This document shows positions 33,968-42,041 of a stretch of DNA of 64,000 nt, in pieces. Where the stretch lies: assembly GCA_031372705.1 (NCBI GenBank), contig JANMLV010000034.1, positions 23,802 through 87,801 of the forward strand. Direction: 5' to 3'. Each line of letters starts with the position of its first letter. Within the stretch, counting starts at the first letter, position 1. Made by a program: the position numbers and the translations under genes. The notes beneath the pieces are model-generated. The model ran no database searches, was not told the DNA's origin, and saw only the letters and a list, made by a program, of their open reading frames with translations. The DNA is from UBA7236 sp031372705 (lineage in GTDB: Bacteria; Bacteroidota; Bacteroidia; Chitinophagales; BACL12).

Positions 33968-35992
33968 ATGCTGAGGAATATCACTATTTGTTTTGTGTTT
34001 GCATTGCTGGCTTTTTCTGCCGGCGCACAGGAATCACTTTTGTGGAAAGTTGTTAGTCCGGACGGCAAATTCACATCATTTGTTTTGGCATCAACCGAGC
34101 TGCCGGGGATAGAAAATTATGATATTGCAACAGGAGCATCGCAAGTCATGAATAATGTGAATACTGTTGCATTTTTTAATGTTCCGGATCCAACAGAAAT
34201 TCAAAACATTCCGGTATTTATGAAAAATTCCGGCGATAATACATTAAAAGGTTATTACAAAAGAGAAGATAGAATTCGTTTTGAATTAATGGTAACTGAA
34301 AAGTTAAACGCAAGTGTAGAAAATTATTACACATTTAAACCGTTATATCTTTTGCAATTATTAAAAGAAAAAGATCACGGCGCGGGTGTCGATTTTCAGC
34401 AAACTATTTTACAAGACATTGCTTTGCAACAAACTAAACCAACGTTGAGCATGTTAACTATTCGTCAAATTGCCGGCGTAATGGATGAAATGGATTTTAA
34501 TACGCAAGCAACTGTTTTAAGTAGTTATATAAATGGAATTCAAACATATATAGATGCAGATGCGGAAAAATTTAATGCATATGTGCAACAATCAACTTCC
34601 GAATATGCCAAAGTAGTTAATTCGGCGGAGCAGTCCGCATACATTTATATTATGATTAATAACGTGAATGAATTGTTGTTAAAAAAAGTAGATGCACTTA
34701 GCACACAGCAATCTGTTTTATATATTTTAGATGCAGATTTGGTTGCAGGTGAAGCAGGCTTATTGAAAAAATTAAAAAACAAAGGCTATGCAGTGTCTCC
34801 CGAACCATTTAACTTAAAATTATATAGTGGTGATAATAAACCAACAATTGGTAATAATAATAGTAACACTGCAAATATTTCTAACACCATACCGGATGAT
34901 TTTCCTGAACTTTATGTAATGCCAACCATGAGTGGCTATTTAGATCCGGAGAGTATTAAGGTTGTAAATATAAAAGCAACAGGCGGTATTGAAACTAATT
35001 ATAAAGCATACGAAGATTCGTTTGGTGATTTTTTTGATATGGCAGCTGCAGATACTTTATTTTTAGAAGGCTGGTATGATTTAAAAGGAACAGATGCCAA
35101 TTTTAAAGTTAAAGTCCCATTAAAAAGTGAGTGGATTAAAACAGAAACACCTTGGAGTGATGGCGGTGTAATTAAAACATTTAATTATTCGAATAATCAC
35201 GCAAAATCAGATTTATTTTATTCGGTTGGCTATACTGTTTATCCGCCTACCTTTTCACAAAAAAACAAAAACGATTTTTTCGAGCAGTTTATAAAAAGTA
35301 CGCAAGATCAAATAAGCGGAAAAATTATTGCACAGCGTATCATTTCCAACCCAAGCTTTACAGGGCGAGAGTTTACAGCCGTTGTGGGGGATTCGTTTTT
35401 TGTGCGTTCACAGTTCCTGTTACAAGATAATGTGTTGTATCAATTGTTAGCAGGCGGACCGGGAAACAACCCGTTTGAAGTTTATGCAGAAGCGTTTTTA
35501 AATTCGTTTTCTACTGCATCAAATGTTTTGGTTAACTGGCATTTTTTCGAGCAACCATCATTCAATTGTTATTTGCCTACTCCGCCATCAAAACAAAATA
35601 AAACTTATACATTGCCTTCCGGCCCTTTAACTGTTCAAACATTTACTGCAAGTGATTATAAAGAGTTAATTGATTATTCGTTAATAGTTAGCACTTATCC
35701 TCCGGGGCATAAATTTGGTAATAAGAATGCATTTTTTGAGGACTTAATTGCAAGTGCCGAAAAGCAATATATAGGAAAAGCTTATAAAATTGAGAAAGTA
35801 GAAAACAATAAGGTTGAAGGCCGATATATTGAAATGCTTTTGATGAATAAAAAAACATATCGCATTTATATTTATTTTGACGGCAATAGTGTTTATCAAT
35901 TTGTAGCCGGCGGCGATGCACAGGTATTGGTATCGAATAACGTAAATCGATTTATTCAATCTATACATTTCTTAAACGCAGAAGAAGATTAA
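33968..35992 (+). CDS. Exported degenerate TraB/GumN-like protein with duplicated C-terminal domain
   Basis: A 674-residue exported protein; signal peptide about 1-20 (ends Ala-Gly-Ala-Gln). Residues about 22-280 follow the TraB/GumN layout: Ser-Leu-Leu-Trp-Lys-Val at the start, Leu-Ser-Met-Leu near the middle, and Glu-Ala-Gly-Leu-Leu-Lys-Lys-Leu-Lys-Asn-Lys-Gly-Tyr at the end. The two metal-binding motifs of the family (Gly-Thr-x-His and Gly-x-Gly-His) read Ala-Ser-Thr-Glu and Asp-Ala-Asp-Leu, so catalysis is probably lost. Two related modules follow (about 385-510 and 535-670), sharing Tyr-Pro-Pro...Lys-Asn-x-Phe-Phe-Glu, Gly-Lys, Gly-Arg and Tyr-Gln-x-x-Ala-Gly-Gly. Function unknown. Confidence 0.65.
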   Translation: MLRNITICFVFALLAFSAGAQESLLWKVVSPDGKFTSFVLASTELPGIENYDIATGASQVMNNVNTVAFFNVPDPTEIQNIPVFMKNSGDNTLKGYYKREDRIRFELMVTEKLNASVENYYTFKPLYLLQLLKEKDHGAGVDFQQTILQDIALQQTKPTLSMLTIRQIAGVMDEMDFNTQATVLSSYINGIQTYIDADAEKFNAYVQQSTSEYAKVVNSAEQSAYIYIMINNVNELLLKKVDALSTQQSVLYILDADLVAGEAGLLKKLKNKGYAVSPEPFNLKLYSGDNKPTIGNNNSNTANISNTIPDDFPELYVMPTMSGYLDPESIKVVNIKATGGIETNYKAYEDSFGDFFDMAAADTLFLEGWYDLKGTDANFKVKVPLKSEWIKTETPWSDGGVIKTFNYSNNHAKSDLFYSVGYTVYPPTFSQKNKNDFFEQFIKSTQDQISGKIIAQRIISNPSFTGREFTAVVGDSFFVRSQFLLQDNVLYQLLAGGPGNNPFEVYAEAFLNSFSTASNVLVNWHFFEQPSFNCYLPTPPSKQNKTYTLPSGPLTVQTFTASDYKELIDYSLIVSTYPPGHKFGNKNAFFEDLIASAEKQYIGKAYKIEKVENNKVEGRYIEMLLMNKKTYRIYIYFDGNSVYQFVAGGDAQVLVSNNVNRFIQSIHFLNAEED

Positions 35993-35997
35993 ATAAT

Positions 35998-36726
35998 TTA
36001 TAATTTAACGAAGCCTGTGCCATCAAAAATAGGCACAACATCAAACTGCGGATTACTCATGCAGAATTTAATGTCGTTTTCAATTCCTAAACGTTGTAAT
36101 CTTTTAAAGTGAGTAGCTTGCTTTACAGTGCGCAACATATTTTCGCGAACGTAGCGATATAATAATTTGGCACTTAGCGTTGAGTCGTCAATTATTCTAA
36201 ATTCATCCGACAATTCCCGAACAATTGCACCTGCAAAAAGTGCATCATCCATTACGTAGTGATCTTTCCATCCTGCACAAAATAAAATTGTATTTCTATT
36301 TTCTTTTCTAATCCAATCAAAAATTGCATCTTGATTAACAAAGCTGCCGGCAACAATATTTCTGGCGCTTTTACTCATTAAAACGCATCGAGTGCCGTTG
36401 GTTGTGGTATGAATTATTTCTTTACCCCTAACTTCTTCACTCATAAATTCATATGGCGAATTACCAAAATGAAAATGAGGTATTTTAATTCCGTCGCGTT
36501 CGCCGGCAACCAAATAACCTTTTTCGAGCCATGTATTTGCTTCTTCAATAGTTTCTACAGGAATCATTTTCTTTACACCATGGTGCAAAGCGGAGGCAAT
36601 TGTTGATGTAGCACGAATGATATCTATCACTACAACATTTTTATCTTTGGCATCATGTTGATTCCAAAGTGCGGGTGTGAGGCAAACCTCTAAAATTGGT
36701 CTTTTATCGTCTTGTGTGTTGGTCAT
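35998..36726 (-). CDS. comB: 2-phosphosulfolactate phosphatase family protein
   Basis: A 242-residue Mg-dependent acid phosphatase of the ComB family. Diagnostic segments are Val-Val-Val-Ile-Asp-Ile-Ile-Arg-Ala-Thr-Ser-Thr, Ala-Gly-Glu-Arg-Asp-Gly, Phe-Gly-Asn-Ser-Pro-Tyr-Glu-Phe and Thr-Thr-Thr-Asn-Gly-Thr-Arg. ComB makes sulfolactate on the archaeal coenzyme M path. Bacteroidota do not make coenzyme M, so here it may serve sulfolactate or sulfonolipid metabolism (inference). 33 bp downstream of gcvT on the same strand. Confidence 0.88.
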   Translation of the reverse strand: MTNTQDDKRPILEVCLTPALWNQHDAKDKNVVVIDIIRATSTIASALHHGVKKMIPVETIEEANTWLEKGYLVAGERDGIKIPHFHFGNSPYEFMSEEVRGKEIIHTTTNGTRCVLMSKSARNIVAGSFVNQDAIFDWIRKENRNTILFCAGWKDHYVMDDALFAGAIVRELSDEFRIIDDSTLSAKLLYRYVRENMLRTVKQATHFKRLQRLGIENDIKFCMSNPQFDVVPIFDGTGFVKL

Positions 36727-36759
36727 AATGAAAGCTTTAACATTGTAGGTAAGGTTCAG

Positions 36760-37851
36760 TTATTTGTTCCAGAACGGTATCTTAACCACTTTGGCTTTCA
36801 CGGGTTTTTGGCGAATATCTATAAAAATTTCGGAATCAACAGCAGCATTTGCATTTGTTATGTAGCCAAGGCCAATTGCTTTGTTTAAACTTGGGCTTTG
36901 TGTACCCGAGGTCACTTTTCCGATAACGGCCCCCGATGCATCTAAAATTGGATAATCGTGACGCGGAATACCACGGTCAATCATTTCAAATCCAACCAAT
37001 TTGCGCGTTAATCCGGCTTCTTTACCGGCAACTATTTTGTCTTTTCCTATAAACTCATTGTTCGTAGCTTTAAGTTTGGTAATCCAACCTAAGCCGGCCT
37101 CAAGTGGAGATGTAGTATCATCTATATCATTTCCATATAAACAAAAGCCCATTTCTAAACGCAAAGTATCGCGTGCGGCAAGTCCAATTGGTTTTATACC
37201 ATACGCTGCTCCTGCTTCAAATACTTTATGCCAAATAGTAAGTGCGTGTTCTTTTGGGAAATATATTTCAAATCCACCGGCACCGGTATATCCTGTTGCT
37301 GAAATAATAACATTGCCAACGCCCGCAAATGTATGTTTTGCAAAAGTATAGTAGGCAATTGCGCTCAAATCAATATCTGTAAGATTTTGGAGGGCCTCCA
37401 TCGCTTTAGGTCCTTGAACGGCCAACAGGCAAGTGTTGTCGGAAATATTGTGCATTTCTACATTTTCAGTATTATGTTTAACAATATGATTCCAATCTTT
37501 ATCAATATTTCCGGCATTTACCACCAACATATAATTGCCATCCTCGAGGTGATAAACCAATAAATCGTCAACAATTCCGCCATTTTCATTTGGCATACAA
37601 CTGTATTGAGCCTTTCCGGAAGTTAGAGCATAAACATCATTAGTTGTTACTTTTTGAATTAAAGCAGCGGCATTAGGGCCTTTCAGAATAAACTCGCCCA
37701 TGTGGCTAACATCAAATACGCCAACACCATTTCTTACATTATGGTGTTCCTCAACTTGACCCGAGTAAACTATAGGCATTTCATAACCGGCAAATTCGGC
37801 CATTTTGGCTCCTAAATCCTTATGTAATTGTGTTAACGCTGTTTGTTTCAT
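36760..37851 (-). CDS. gcvT: Glycine cleavage system T protein (aminomethyltransferase)
   Basis: A 363-residue enzyme that transfers the aminomethyl carbon of glycine from the H protein to tetrahydrofolate. Characteristic stretches are Phe-Asp-Val-Ser-His-Met-Gly-Glu-Phe (near 45), Thr-Thr-Asn-Asp-Val, Ala-Val-Gln-Gly-Pro-Lys, Gly-Tyr-Thr-Gly-Ala-Gly-Gly-Phe-Glu and Ala-Ala-Arg-Asp-Thr-Leu-Arg-Leu-Glu-Met. Length matches the family. The P and H protein genes are not in the window. A -7 box TATCTTTG lies at 37904-37897. comB follows 33 bp downstream and is probably cotranscribed. Confidence 0.95.
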   Translation of the reverse strand: MKQTALTQLHKDLGAKMAEFAGYEMPIVYSGQVEEHHNVRNGVGVFDVSHMGEFILKGPNAAALIQKVTTNDVYALTSGKAQYSCMPNENGGIVDDLLVYHLEDGNYMLVVNAGNIDKDWNHIVKHNTENVEMHNISDNTCLLAVQGPKAMEALQNLTDIDLSAIAYYTFAKHTFAGVGNVIISATGYTGAGGFEIYFPKEHALTIWHKVFEAGAAYGIKPIGLAARDTLRLEMGFCLYGNDIDDTTSPLEAGLGWITKLKATNNEFIGKDKIVAGKEAGLTRKLVGFEMIDRGIPRHDYPILDASGAVIGKVTSGTQSPSLNKAIGLGYITNANAAVDSEIFIDIRQKPVKAKVVKIPFWNK

Positions 37852-37896
37852 ATGCTGTCTTTTAAATTATTTGCCCAAATTGGTATTAAGCAGGCG

Positions 37897-37904
37897 CAAA
37901 GATA
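37897..37904 (-). promoter_or_regulatory. -7 box (TATCTTTG) of gcvT-comB
   Basis: Exact TAnnTTTG match on the minus strand, 45 nt before the gcvT ATG. TTG triplets upstream are at 8 and 12 bp, not the preferred 19-21. Confidence 0.5.
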
Positions 37905-38003
37905 AGGCTTTCAACCAATTGGGGGCGGCTTTTTAGGTTTTTCATAAACAGCAAACTCGATACAATTTTTGAAGTGGTTTACCTAGTGTCTATTTTTACC
38001 GAT

Positions 38004-38011
38004 TACCTTTG
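38004..38011 (+). promoter_or_regulatory. -7 box (TACCTTTG) of lpxD-ridA, leaderless geometry
   Basis: Exact TAnnTTTG match only 4 nt before the ATG at 38016. Transcription starting the usual few bases after the box would begin at or next to the start codon. Confidence 0.6.
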
Positions 38012-38015
38012 CAAC

Positions 38016-38963
38016 ATGAAATTGAAGAATCCTATTTCGTTAAAAGATTGCGCAGCATTTGTTGGTGGAACATTTGCAGGTGATGGCGAAGCTCAGATTA
38101 CAGGAATTAATGAAATTCATAAAGTGACTGCAGGCGATATTACTTTTGTAGATTTTCATAAATATTACGACAAAGCGTTGAAATCTGCAGCAACATTCGT
38201 AATTATTAATAAAGAAGTATCCTGCCCCGAAGGCAAAGGTTTAATATTTAGTGATGATCCATTTCGCGATTATGTGAAACTAGTAAAACACTTTGCACCA
38301 TTTACACCTTCATTAAAAAACATTGCTGATAGTGCAGTAGTTGGCGAAGGAACAGTAATTTTTCCGGGTGTGTATTTAGGTAATAATGTTATAGTAGGTA
38401 AAAATTGTATTATTCATCCTAATGTAGTTATTTACGACAATGCAATTATAGGCGACACTGTTATTATTCATGCAAATTCGGTATTGGGCGCAGATGCATT
38501 TTATTTTAAAAAGCGAGTTGCACATTTCGATAAAATGGAAAGTTGCGGTCGCGTAATTATTCACGACGGCGTAGAAATTGGTGCATGTTGCACAATAGAT
38601 AAAGGTGTAAGTGGCGATACCATAATTGGCGAACAAACTAAATTGGATAATCATATTCATATAGGACACGGTGTAGAAATTGGTAAAATGTGTTTATTTG
38701 CCGGTCAGGTTGGCATTGGTGGTAAAACAATTATTGGCGACCATGTAATTGCATGGGGTCAAGTTGGTATTTCAAAAACATTGCATATTGGCAACAACGT
38801 TACCATACTGGCTCAAAGCGGTGTGGGAAAAGACCTGGAAGATGGAAAAACATATTTTGGTTCACCTGCAAGTGAGGCCCGACAAAAAATGAAACAAATG
38901 GCAGCAGCCAATAATATGTTGGAAATTTGGGAAACAATGCGCAAAAAAAACGGGGAAAATTAA
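38016..38963 (+). CDS. lpxD: LpxD-like UDP-3-O-acylglucosamine N-acyltransferase
   Basis: A 315-residue trimeric left-handed beta-helix acyltransferase. Residues about 1-95 form the uridine-binding domain (Ile-Thr-Gly-Ile-Asn-Glu-Ile-His, Ile-Thr-Phe-Val-Asp). Hexapeptide repeats run to about 290, including Asn-His-Ile-His-Ile-Gly-His-Gly-Val with the catalytic His region, and a C-terminal helix follows. LpxD adds the second acyl chain in lipid A synthesis. Bacteroidota often carry a second, divergent LpxD-like gene, and this could be that copy since no lpx neighbours are present. An in-frame start at 37974 is rejected because it would lie upstream of the promoter box. Confidence 0.82.
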   Translation: MKLKNPISLKDCAAFVGGTFAGDGEAQITGINEIHKVTAGDITFVDFHKYYDKALKSAATFVIINKEVSCPEGKGLIFSDDPFRDYVKLVKHFAPFTPSLKNIADSAVVGEGTVIFPGVYLGNNVIVGKNCIIHPNVVIYDNAIIGDTVIIHANSVLGADAFYFKKRVAHFDKMESCGRVIIHDGVEIGACCTIDKGVSGDTIIGEQTKLDNHIHIGHGVEIGKMCLFAGQVGIGGKTIIGDHVIAWGQVGISKTLHIGNNVTILAQSGVGKDLEDGKTYFGSPASEARQKMKQMAAANNMLEIWETMRKKNGEN

Positions 38964-38964
38964 C

Positions 38965-39357
38965 ATGCGAAAAAATATTTCTTCCGGAGCCAAATGGGAA
39001 GATATTGTTGGATATTCACGCGCAGTAGTTATTAATAATACTGTTGAAATTACCGGCACCGTTGCTGTTGATGAAAATAATAATTTAGTTGGTGGCAACT
39101 CTGCTTATGAACAAACTAAATTTATTATTCAAAAAATTGAAACTGTTTTAATACAATGCGGTGCTACATTAAACGATGTAGTGCGCACACGTATTTTTGT
39201 TACAGATATTTCGAGATGGGAAGAATATGGAAAAGCGCACGGCGAATTTTTCAGGGAAATAAAACCATGCACAACAATGGTAGAAGTGAGTAAATTAATT
39301 GCGCCGGAATATTTAGTAGAAGTAGAAGCTACTGCAATTATGCACCACGATAAATAA
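38965..39357 (+). CDS. RidA/YjgF-family protein
   Basis: A 130-residue protein of the RidA family, trimeric enzymes that hydrolyse reactive enamines and imines. The signature Cys-Gly-Ala-Thr-Leu-Asn-Asp-Val-Val-Arg-Thr-Arg-Ile-Phe-Val-Thr-Asp is present, with the Arg that contacts substrate carboxylates. The C-terminus Val-Glu-Val-Glu-Ala-Thr-Ala-Ile also fits. The N-terminus lacks the Ala-Pro-x-Ala-Ile-Gly-Pro-Tyr of canonical RidA and reads Lys-Trp-Glu-Asp-Ile-Val-Gly-Tyr-Ser-Arg-Ala, so this is another YjgF subgroup. Starts one base after the lpxD stop, so cotranscribed. Confidence 0.85.
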   Translation: MRKNISSGAKWEDIVGYSRAVVINNTVEITGTVAVDENNNLVGGNSAYEQTKFIIQKIETVLIQCGATLNDVVRTRIFVTDISRWEEYGKAHGEFFREIKPCTTMVEVSKLIAPEYLVEVEATAIMHHDK

Positions 39358-39362
39358 TAAGT

Positions 39363-39968
39363 TTATACTTCAAATAAATTTGCTTGATTTTCAGGTAATA
39401 ATCTGAATGTAATACGATGGTAGTTGGTAATTCCATGCGTTGCAATTGCCCTTCTGTGTTCCTTTGTAGGATATCCTTTGTTTTGATTCCAACTGTATTC
39501 AGGGTGTTCGGCATGTAATTGTTGCATAATGGCATCGCGATGTGTTTTGGCTAATACCGAAGCTGCAGCAATACTCATAAATTTTGCATCACCTTTAATA
39601 ATACATTGATGCGGAATGCGCGGATATTTATAAAAGCGATTCCCATCTATTAACAATAATCCGGGTTTCTTTTTCATTTGATCTATTGCTTTGTGCATAG
39701 ATTTAAAACTAGCCTTTAAGATGTTTATCTTATCAATTTCATGATTATCGCAGATGCCTATTTTCCAATCAATGGCTTCTTTTTTAATGATAGGCTCCAG
39801 CAATTCGCGTTCTTTTTCAGTTAATTGTTTTGAGTCATTAAGCAAAGGGTGGAAAAAATCTTTGGGCAGAATTACAGCAGACGCAACAACCGGTCCTGCA
39901 AGACAACCCCTTCCGGCTTCGTCGCAGCCGGCTTCGATTAAATCTTCTTGAAAAAAGGGTTGTAACAT
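39363..39968 (-). CDS. rnhB: Ribonuclease HII
   Basis: A 201-residue endonuclease that removes ribonucleotides from DNA and RNA primers. The active-site strand Ala-Gly-Cys-Asp-Glu-Ala-Gly-Arg-Gly-Cys-Leu-Ala-Gly-Pro-Val is at residues about 12-26; Leu-Leu-Leu-Ile-Asp-Gly-Asn and Ala-Ala-Ala-Ser-Val-Leu-Ala-Lys-x-His-Arg-Asp supply the remaining acidic ligands. I use the ATG at 39968. A start at 40010 in the same frame would lie upstream of the TATATTTG box at 39982-39975. Convergent with ridA, 5 bp apart. Confidence 0.93.
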   Translation of the reverse strand: MLQPFFQEDLIEAGCDEAGRGCLAGPVVASAVILPKDFFHPLLNDSKQLTEKERELLEPIIKKEAIDWKIGICDNHEIDKINILKASFKSMHKAIDQMKKKPGLLLIDGNRFYKYPRIPHQCIIKGDAKFMSIAAASVLAKTHRDAIMQQLHAEHPEYSWNQNKGYPTKEHRRAIATHGITNYHRITFRLLPENQANLFEV

Positions 39969-39974
39969 ATCATA

Positions 39975-39982
39975 CAAATATA
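39975..39982 (-). promoter_or_regulatory. -7 box (TATATTTG) of rnhB, leaderless geometry
   Basis: Exact TAnnTTTG match on the minus strand, 6 nt before the rnhB ATG, so the transcript should have essentially no 5' leader. Confidence 0.55.
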
Positions 39983-40216
39983 GAAATTTATGCAAATCCC
40001 CGAAAGTCAAATATTTGTGTGAAAATAATGTTGCTCTTCGCTTTAATCCTTGTGAGTCACTTGCTTAAATATTAACCAAATATTATTTTACTGCAATTGA
40101 GCATTAACAAAATCATACAGGTTAATTAAGTCAAAGCTAAAATTAAGGTATACTACTTGTAACATTTTGCAATAGTTGCCCGTTTAGCATTTGATTGATT
40201 CAATTTGGCATATTGA

Positions 40217-40246
40217 TTGTCAGTACTACTTAATTGTTTACTTTTA
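40217..40246 (+). promoter_or_regulatory. Promoter of the ABC exporter operon
   Basis: TTG at 40217-40219, a 19-bp spacer, then TACTTTTA (40239-40246), a 7 of 8 match to TAnnTTTG. It lies 18 nt before the TTG start codon of the ATPase gene. Confidence 0.55.
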
Positions 40247-40264
40247 CACTAAACTGAAAATACA

Positions 40265-41155
40265 TTGGAAACGATACTATCAACTACAGCATTAAAAAAG
40301 CAATACGGTCCCATAAAAGCCGTTAACGGACTCGACCTCCGTGTAGAAAAGGGAGCGGTTTATGGCATTTTGGGTCCGAACGGAAGTGGTAAAACCACTA
40401 CATTAGGCATGCTTTTAGGCATTACCCATCCAACATCGGGCGCTTACTCCTGGTTTAACAATGGTGCACATGATATTAATCGCAAGCGCATTGGTGCTTT
40501 GTTGGAGCAACCTAACTTTTACCCCTATTTAAGTGGAGAACAAAATTTAAAAGTTGTTGCCAAGATAAAGGGTGTCGATGAAAAAACTATCGATGCCGTT
40601 TTAGAATCGGTTAATTTGTTGGATCGCAAGAAAAGTCAAGCACGCACTTACTCGTTAGGCATGCGCCAACGCCTTGCCTTGGCAAGCGCCTTGCTTGGCA
40701 ACCCGGATGTATTGGTGTTAGACGAGCCAACAAATGGCTTGGATCCACAAGGAATTGCCGAAGTGCGCGAATTCATTACCCGACAGTCGGCAAGCGGAAG
40801 AACAATTATTTTAGCTAGTCATATTTTAGATGAAGTTGAAAAGGTTTGTACACACGTTAGTGTAATTAAAAAGGGAACCTTGCTTGCAGAAGGAAGTGTT
40901 GCCGATTTAATTAAAGGTGAAACACAAATTGAAATAGCTGCCGATAATAACGAAATAGTATTACAGGCCTTGCAATCCTTTACAGGAATTCGCAAAGCAA
41001 GTGCTGAAAATAATATTATTGTTTTAAATGTTGATGACATGTTTGATGCTGCTGCATTAAATAAATATTTAAGCGATAAGCAAATTTATTTGCAACACCT
41101 AAATACACGCAAAAAACGCCTTGAAGAACAATTTTTAGAATTAACTGCCGAATAA
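40265..41155 (+). CDS. ABC transporter ATP-binding protein (ABC-2 type)
   Basis: A 296-residue ABC ATPase: Walker A Gly-Pro-Asn-Gly-Ser-Gly-Lys-Thr-Thr at 37-45, Q-loop Leu-Leu-Glu-Gln-Pro-Asn, signature Tyr-Ser-Leu-Gly-Met-Arg-Gln-Arg, Walker B Val-Leu-Val-Leu-Asp-Glu-Pro-Thr-Asn-Gly-Leu-Asp-Pro and a switch His in Ala-Ser-His-Ile-Leu. The C-terminal extension (about 220-296) is the regulatory part seen in export-type ABC-2 ATPases. The start codon is TTG at 40265: an in-frame stop lies 15 bp upstream and the next Met is inside the ATPase core. Pairs with the permease gene 6 bp downstream. Confidence 0.92.
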   Translation: METILSTTALKKQYGPIKAVNGLDLRVEKGAVYGILGPNGSGKTTTLGMLLGITHPTSGAYSWFNNGAHDINRKRIGALLEQPNFYPYLSGEQNLKVVAKIKGVDEKTIDAVLESVNLLDRKKSQARTYSLGMRQRLALASALLGNPDVLVLDEPTNGLDPQGIAEVREFITRQSASGRTIILASHILDEVEKVCTHVSVIKKGTLLAEGSVADLIKGETQIEIAADNNEIVLQALQSFTGIRKASAENNIIVLNVDDMFDAAALNKYLSDKQIYLQHLNTRKKRLEEQFLELTAE

Positions 41156-41161
41156 CCCTAT

Positions 41162-41947
41162 ATGATACGTTTGCTCAAAATTGAATTACTTAAATTAGTG
41201 CCTTACCGCACATTTAAAATATTATTTGCAATTTATATTTTACTCATGACCCTTGCCTTGTTGGTTGGTAAAAATCTTGCAGGCGGTGGCGAAGAGGGAT
41301 TAACATCTGCAAATGTTTTAGGCTTTCCGAACATTTGGAATTACTATACTTTGTATGCCTGTTATTTTAATATCATTCTTGCAATTTTGGTAATATTTGT
41401 TACATGTAACGAATTTACTTATCGCACGTTGCGACAAAATATAATTGATGGATTAACAAGGCAGGAAACGGTTATTGCTAAAATAACGTTGATTGTTTTG
41501 TTAAGTATAATTTCAACATTTATATTAATGCTTAGCGGTTTAATTGCGGGAAATATTTATTCATTACCCGAAGATAAAGACCAAATGTTTGCGCATTCAG
41601 GATACATATTTGCTTATTTTATTCAATCACTTGGAATGATGTCGATGGGATATTTTTTCGGCACCCTATTTAAAAGAACAGGTTTGGCCGTAATTATTTT
41701 TCTTATCTTTTTATTTCCAATAGATGTAATATTAAGAGAAGGAATTTTCCCTGACGGATTTGGCGATTATATGCCGGTTGCCACCTACTTTTTAAAGATG
41801 GTACCGTTTCCGGTAGATCACTTAATGAGTGGCGGATTAGAATCAACGTCTTCAGCCCCAACAGCGCTATCATTAGTTGTAGGTGCCGTTTATGCAGTTG
41901 TCTTTTGTCTATTGGGATGGCTTATTACTAAGAAACGCGATTTGTAA
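41162..41947 (+). CDS. ABC-2 type transporter permease
   Basis: A 261-residue membrane protein with six helices (around 18-38, 62-82, 106-130, 150-172, 178-195 and 235-255). It is positioned and sized as the permease partner of the upstream ATPase (6-bp gap). The short cytoplasmic turn Glu-Phe-Thr-Tyr-Arg-Thr-Leu-Arg-Gln-Asn after helix 2 matches the coupling loop typical of ABC-2 permeases. The substrate is unknown; such pairs export lipids, antibiotics or peptides, or serve gliding machinery in Bacteroidota. A terminator follows at 41970. Confidence 0.85.
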   Translation: MIRLLKIELLKLVPYRTFKILFAIYILLMTLALLVGKNLAGGGEEGLTSANVLGFPNIWNYYTLYACYFNIILAILVIFVTCNEFTYRTLRQNIIDGLTRQETVIAKITLIVLLSIISTFILMLSGLIAGNIYSLPEDKDQMFAHSGYIFAYFIQSLGMMSMGYFFGTLFKRTGLAVIIFLIFLFPIDVILREGIFPDGFGDYMPVATYFLKMVPFPVDHLMSGGLESTSSAPTALSLVVGAVYAVVFCLLGWLITKKRDL

Positions 41948-41969
41948 AATTATAGCTTAGCGATTAGCG

Positions 41970-42016
41970 AGGCATATTGCAACCCTTTAAAACGTTGAAA
42001 TATGCCTTGTTTTTTT
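41970..42016 (+). terminator. Intrinsic terminator of the ABC exporter operon
   Basis: Perfect 9-bp stem aggcatatt (41970-41978) with its complement at 41999-42007, with possible extra pairing of caac/gttg inside, followed by a T-rich tract to 42016. Confidence 0.7.
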
Positions 42017-42041
42017 ATGAAAGGTTTTATCTTGAATTTTA

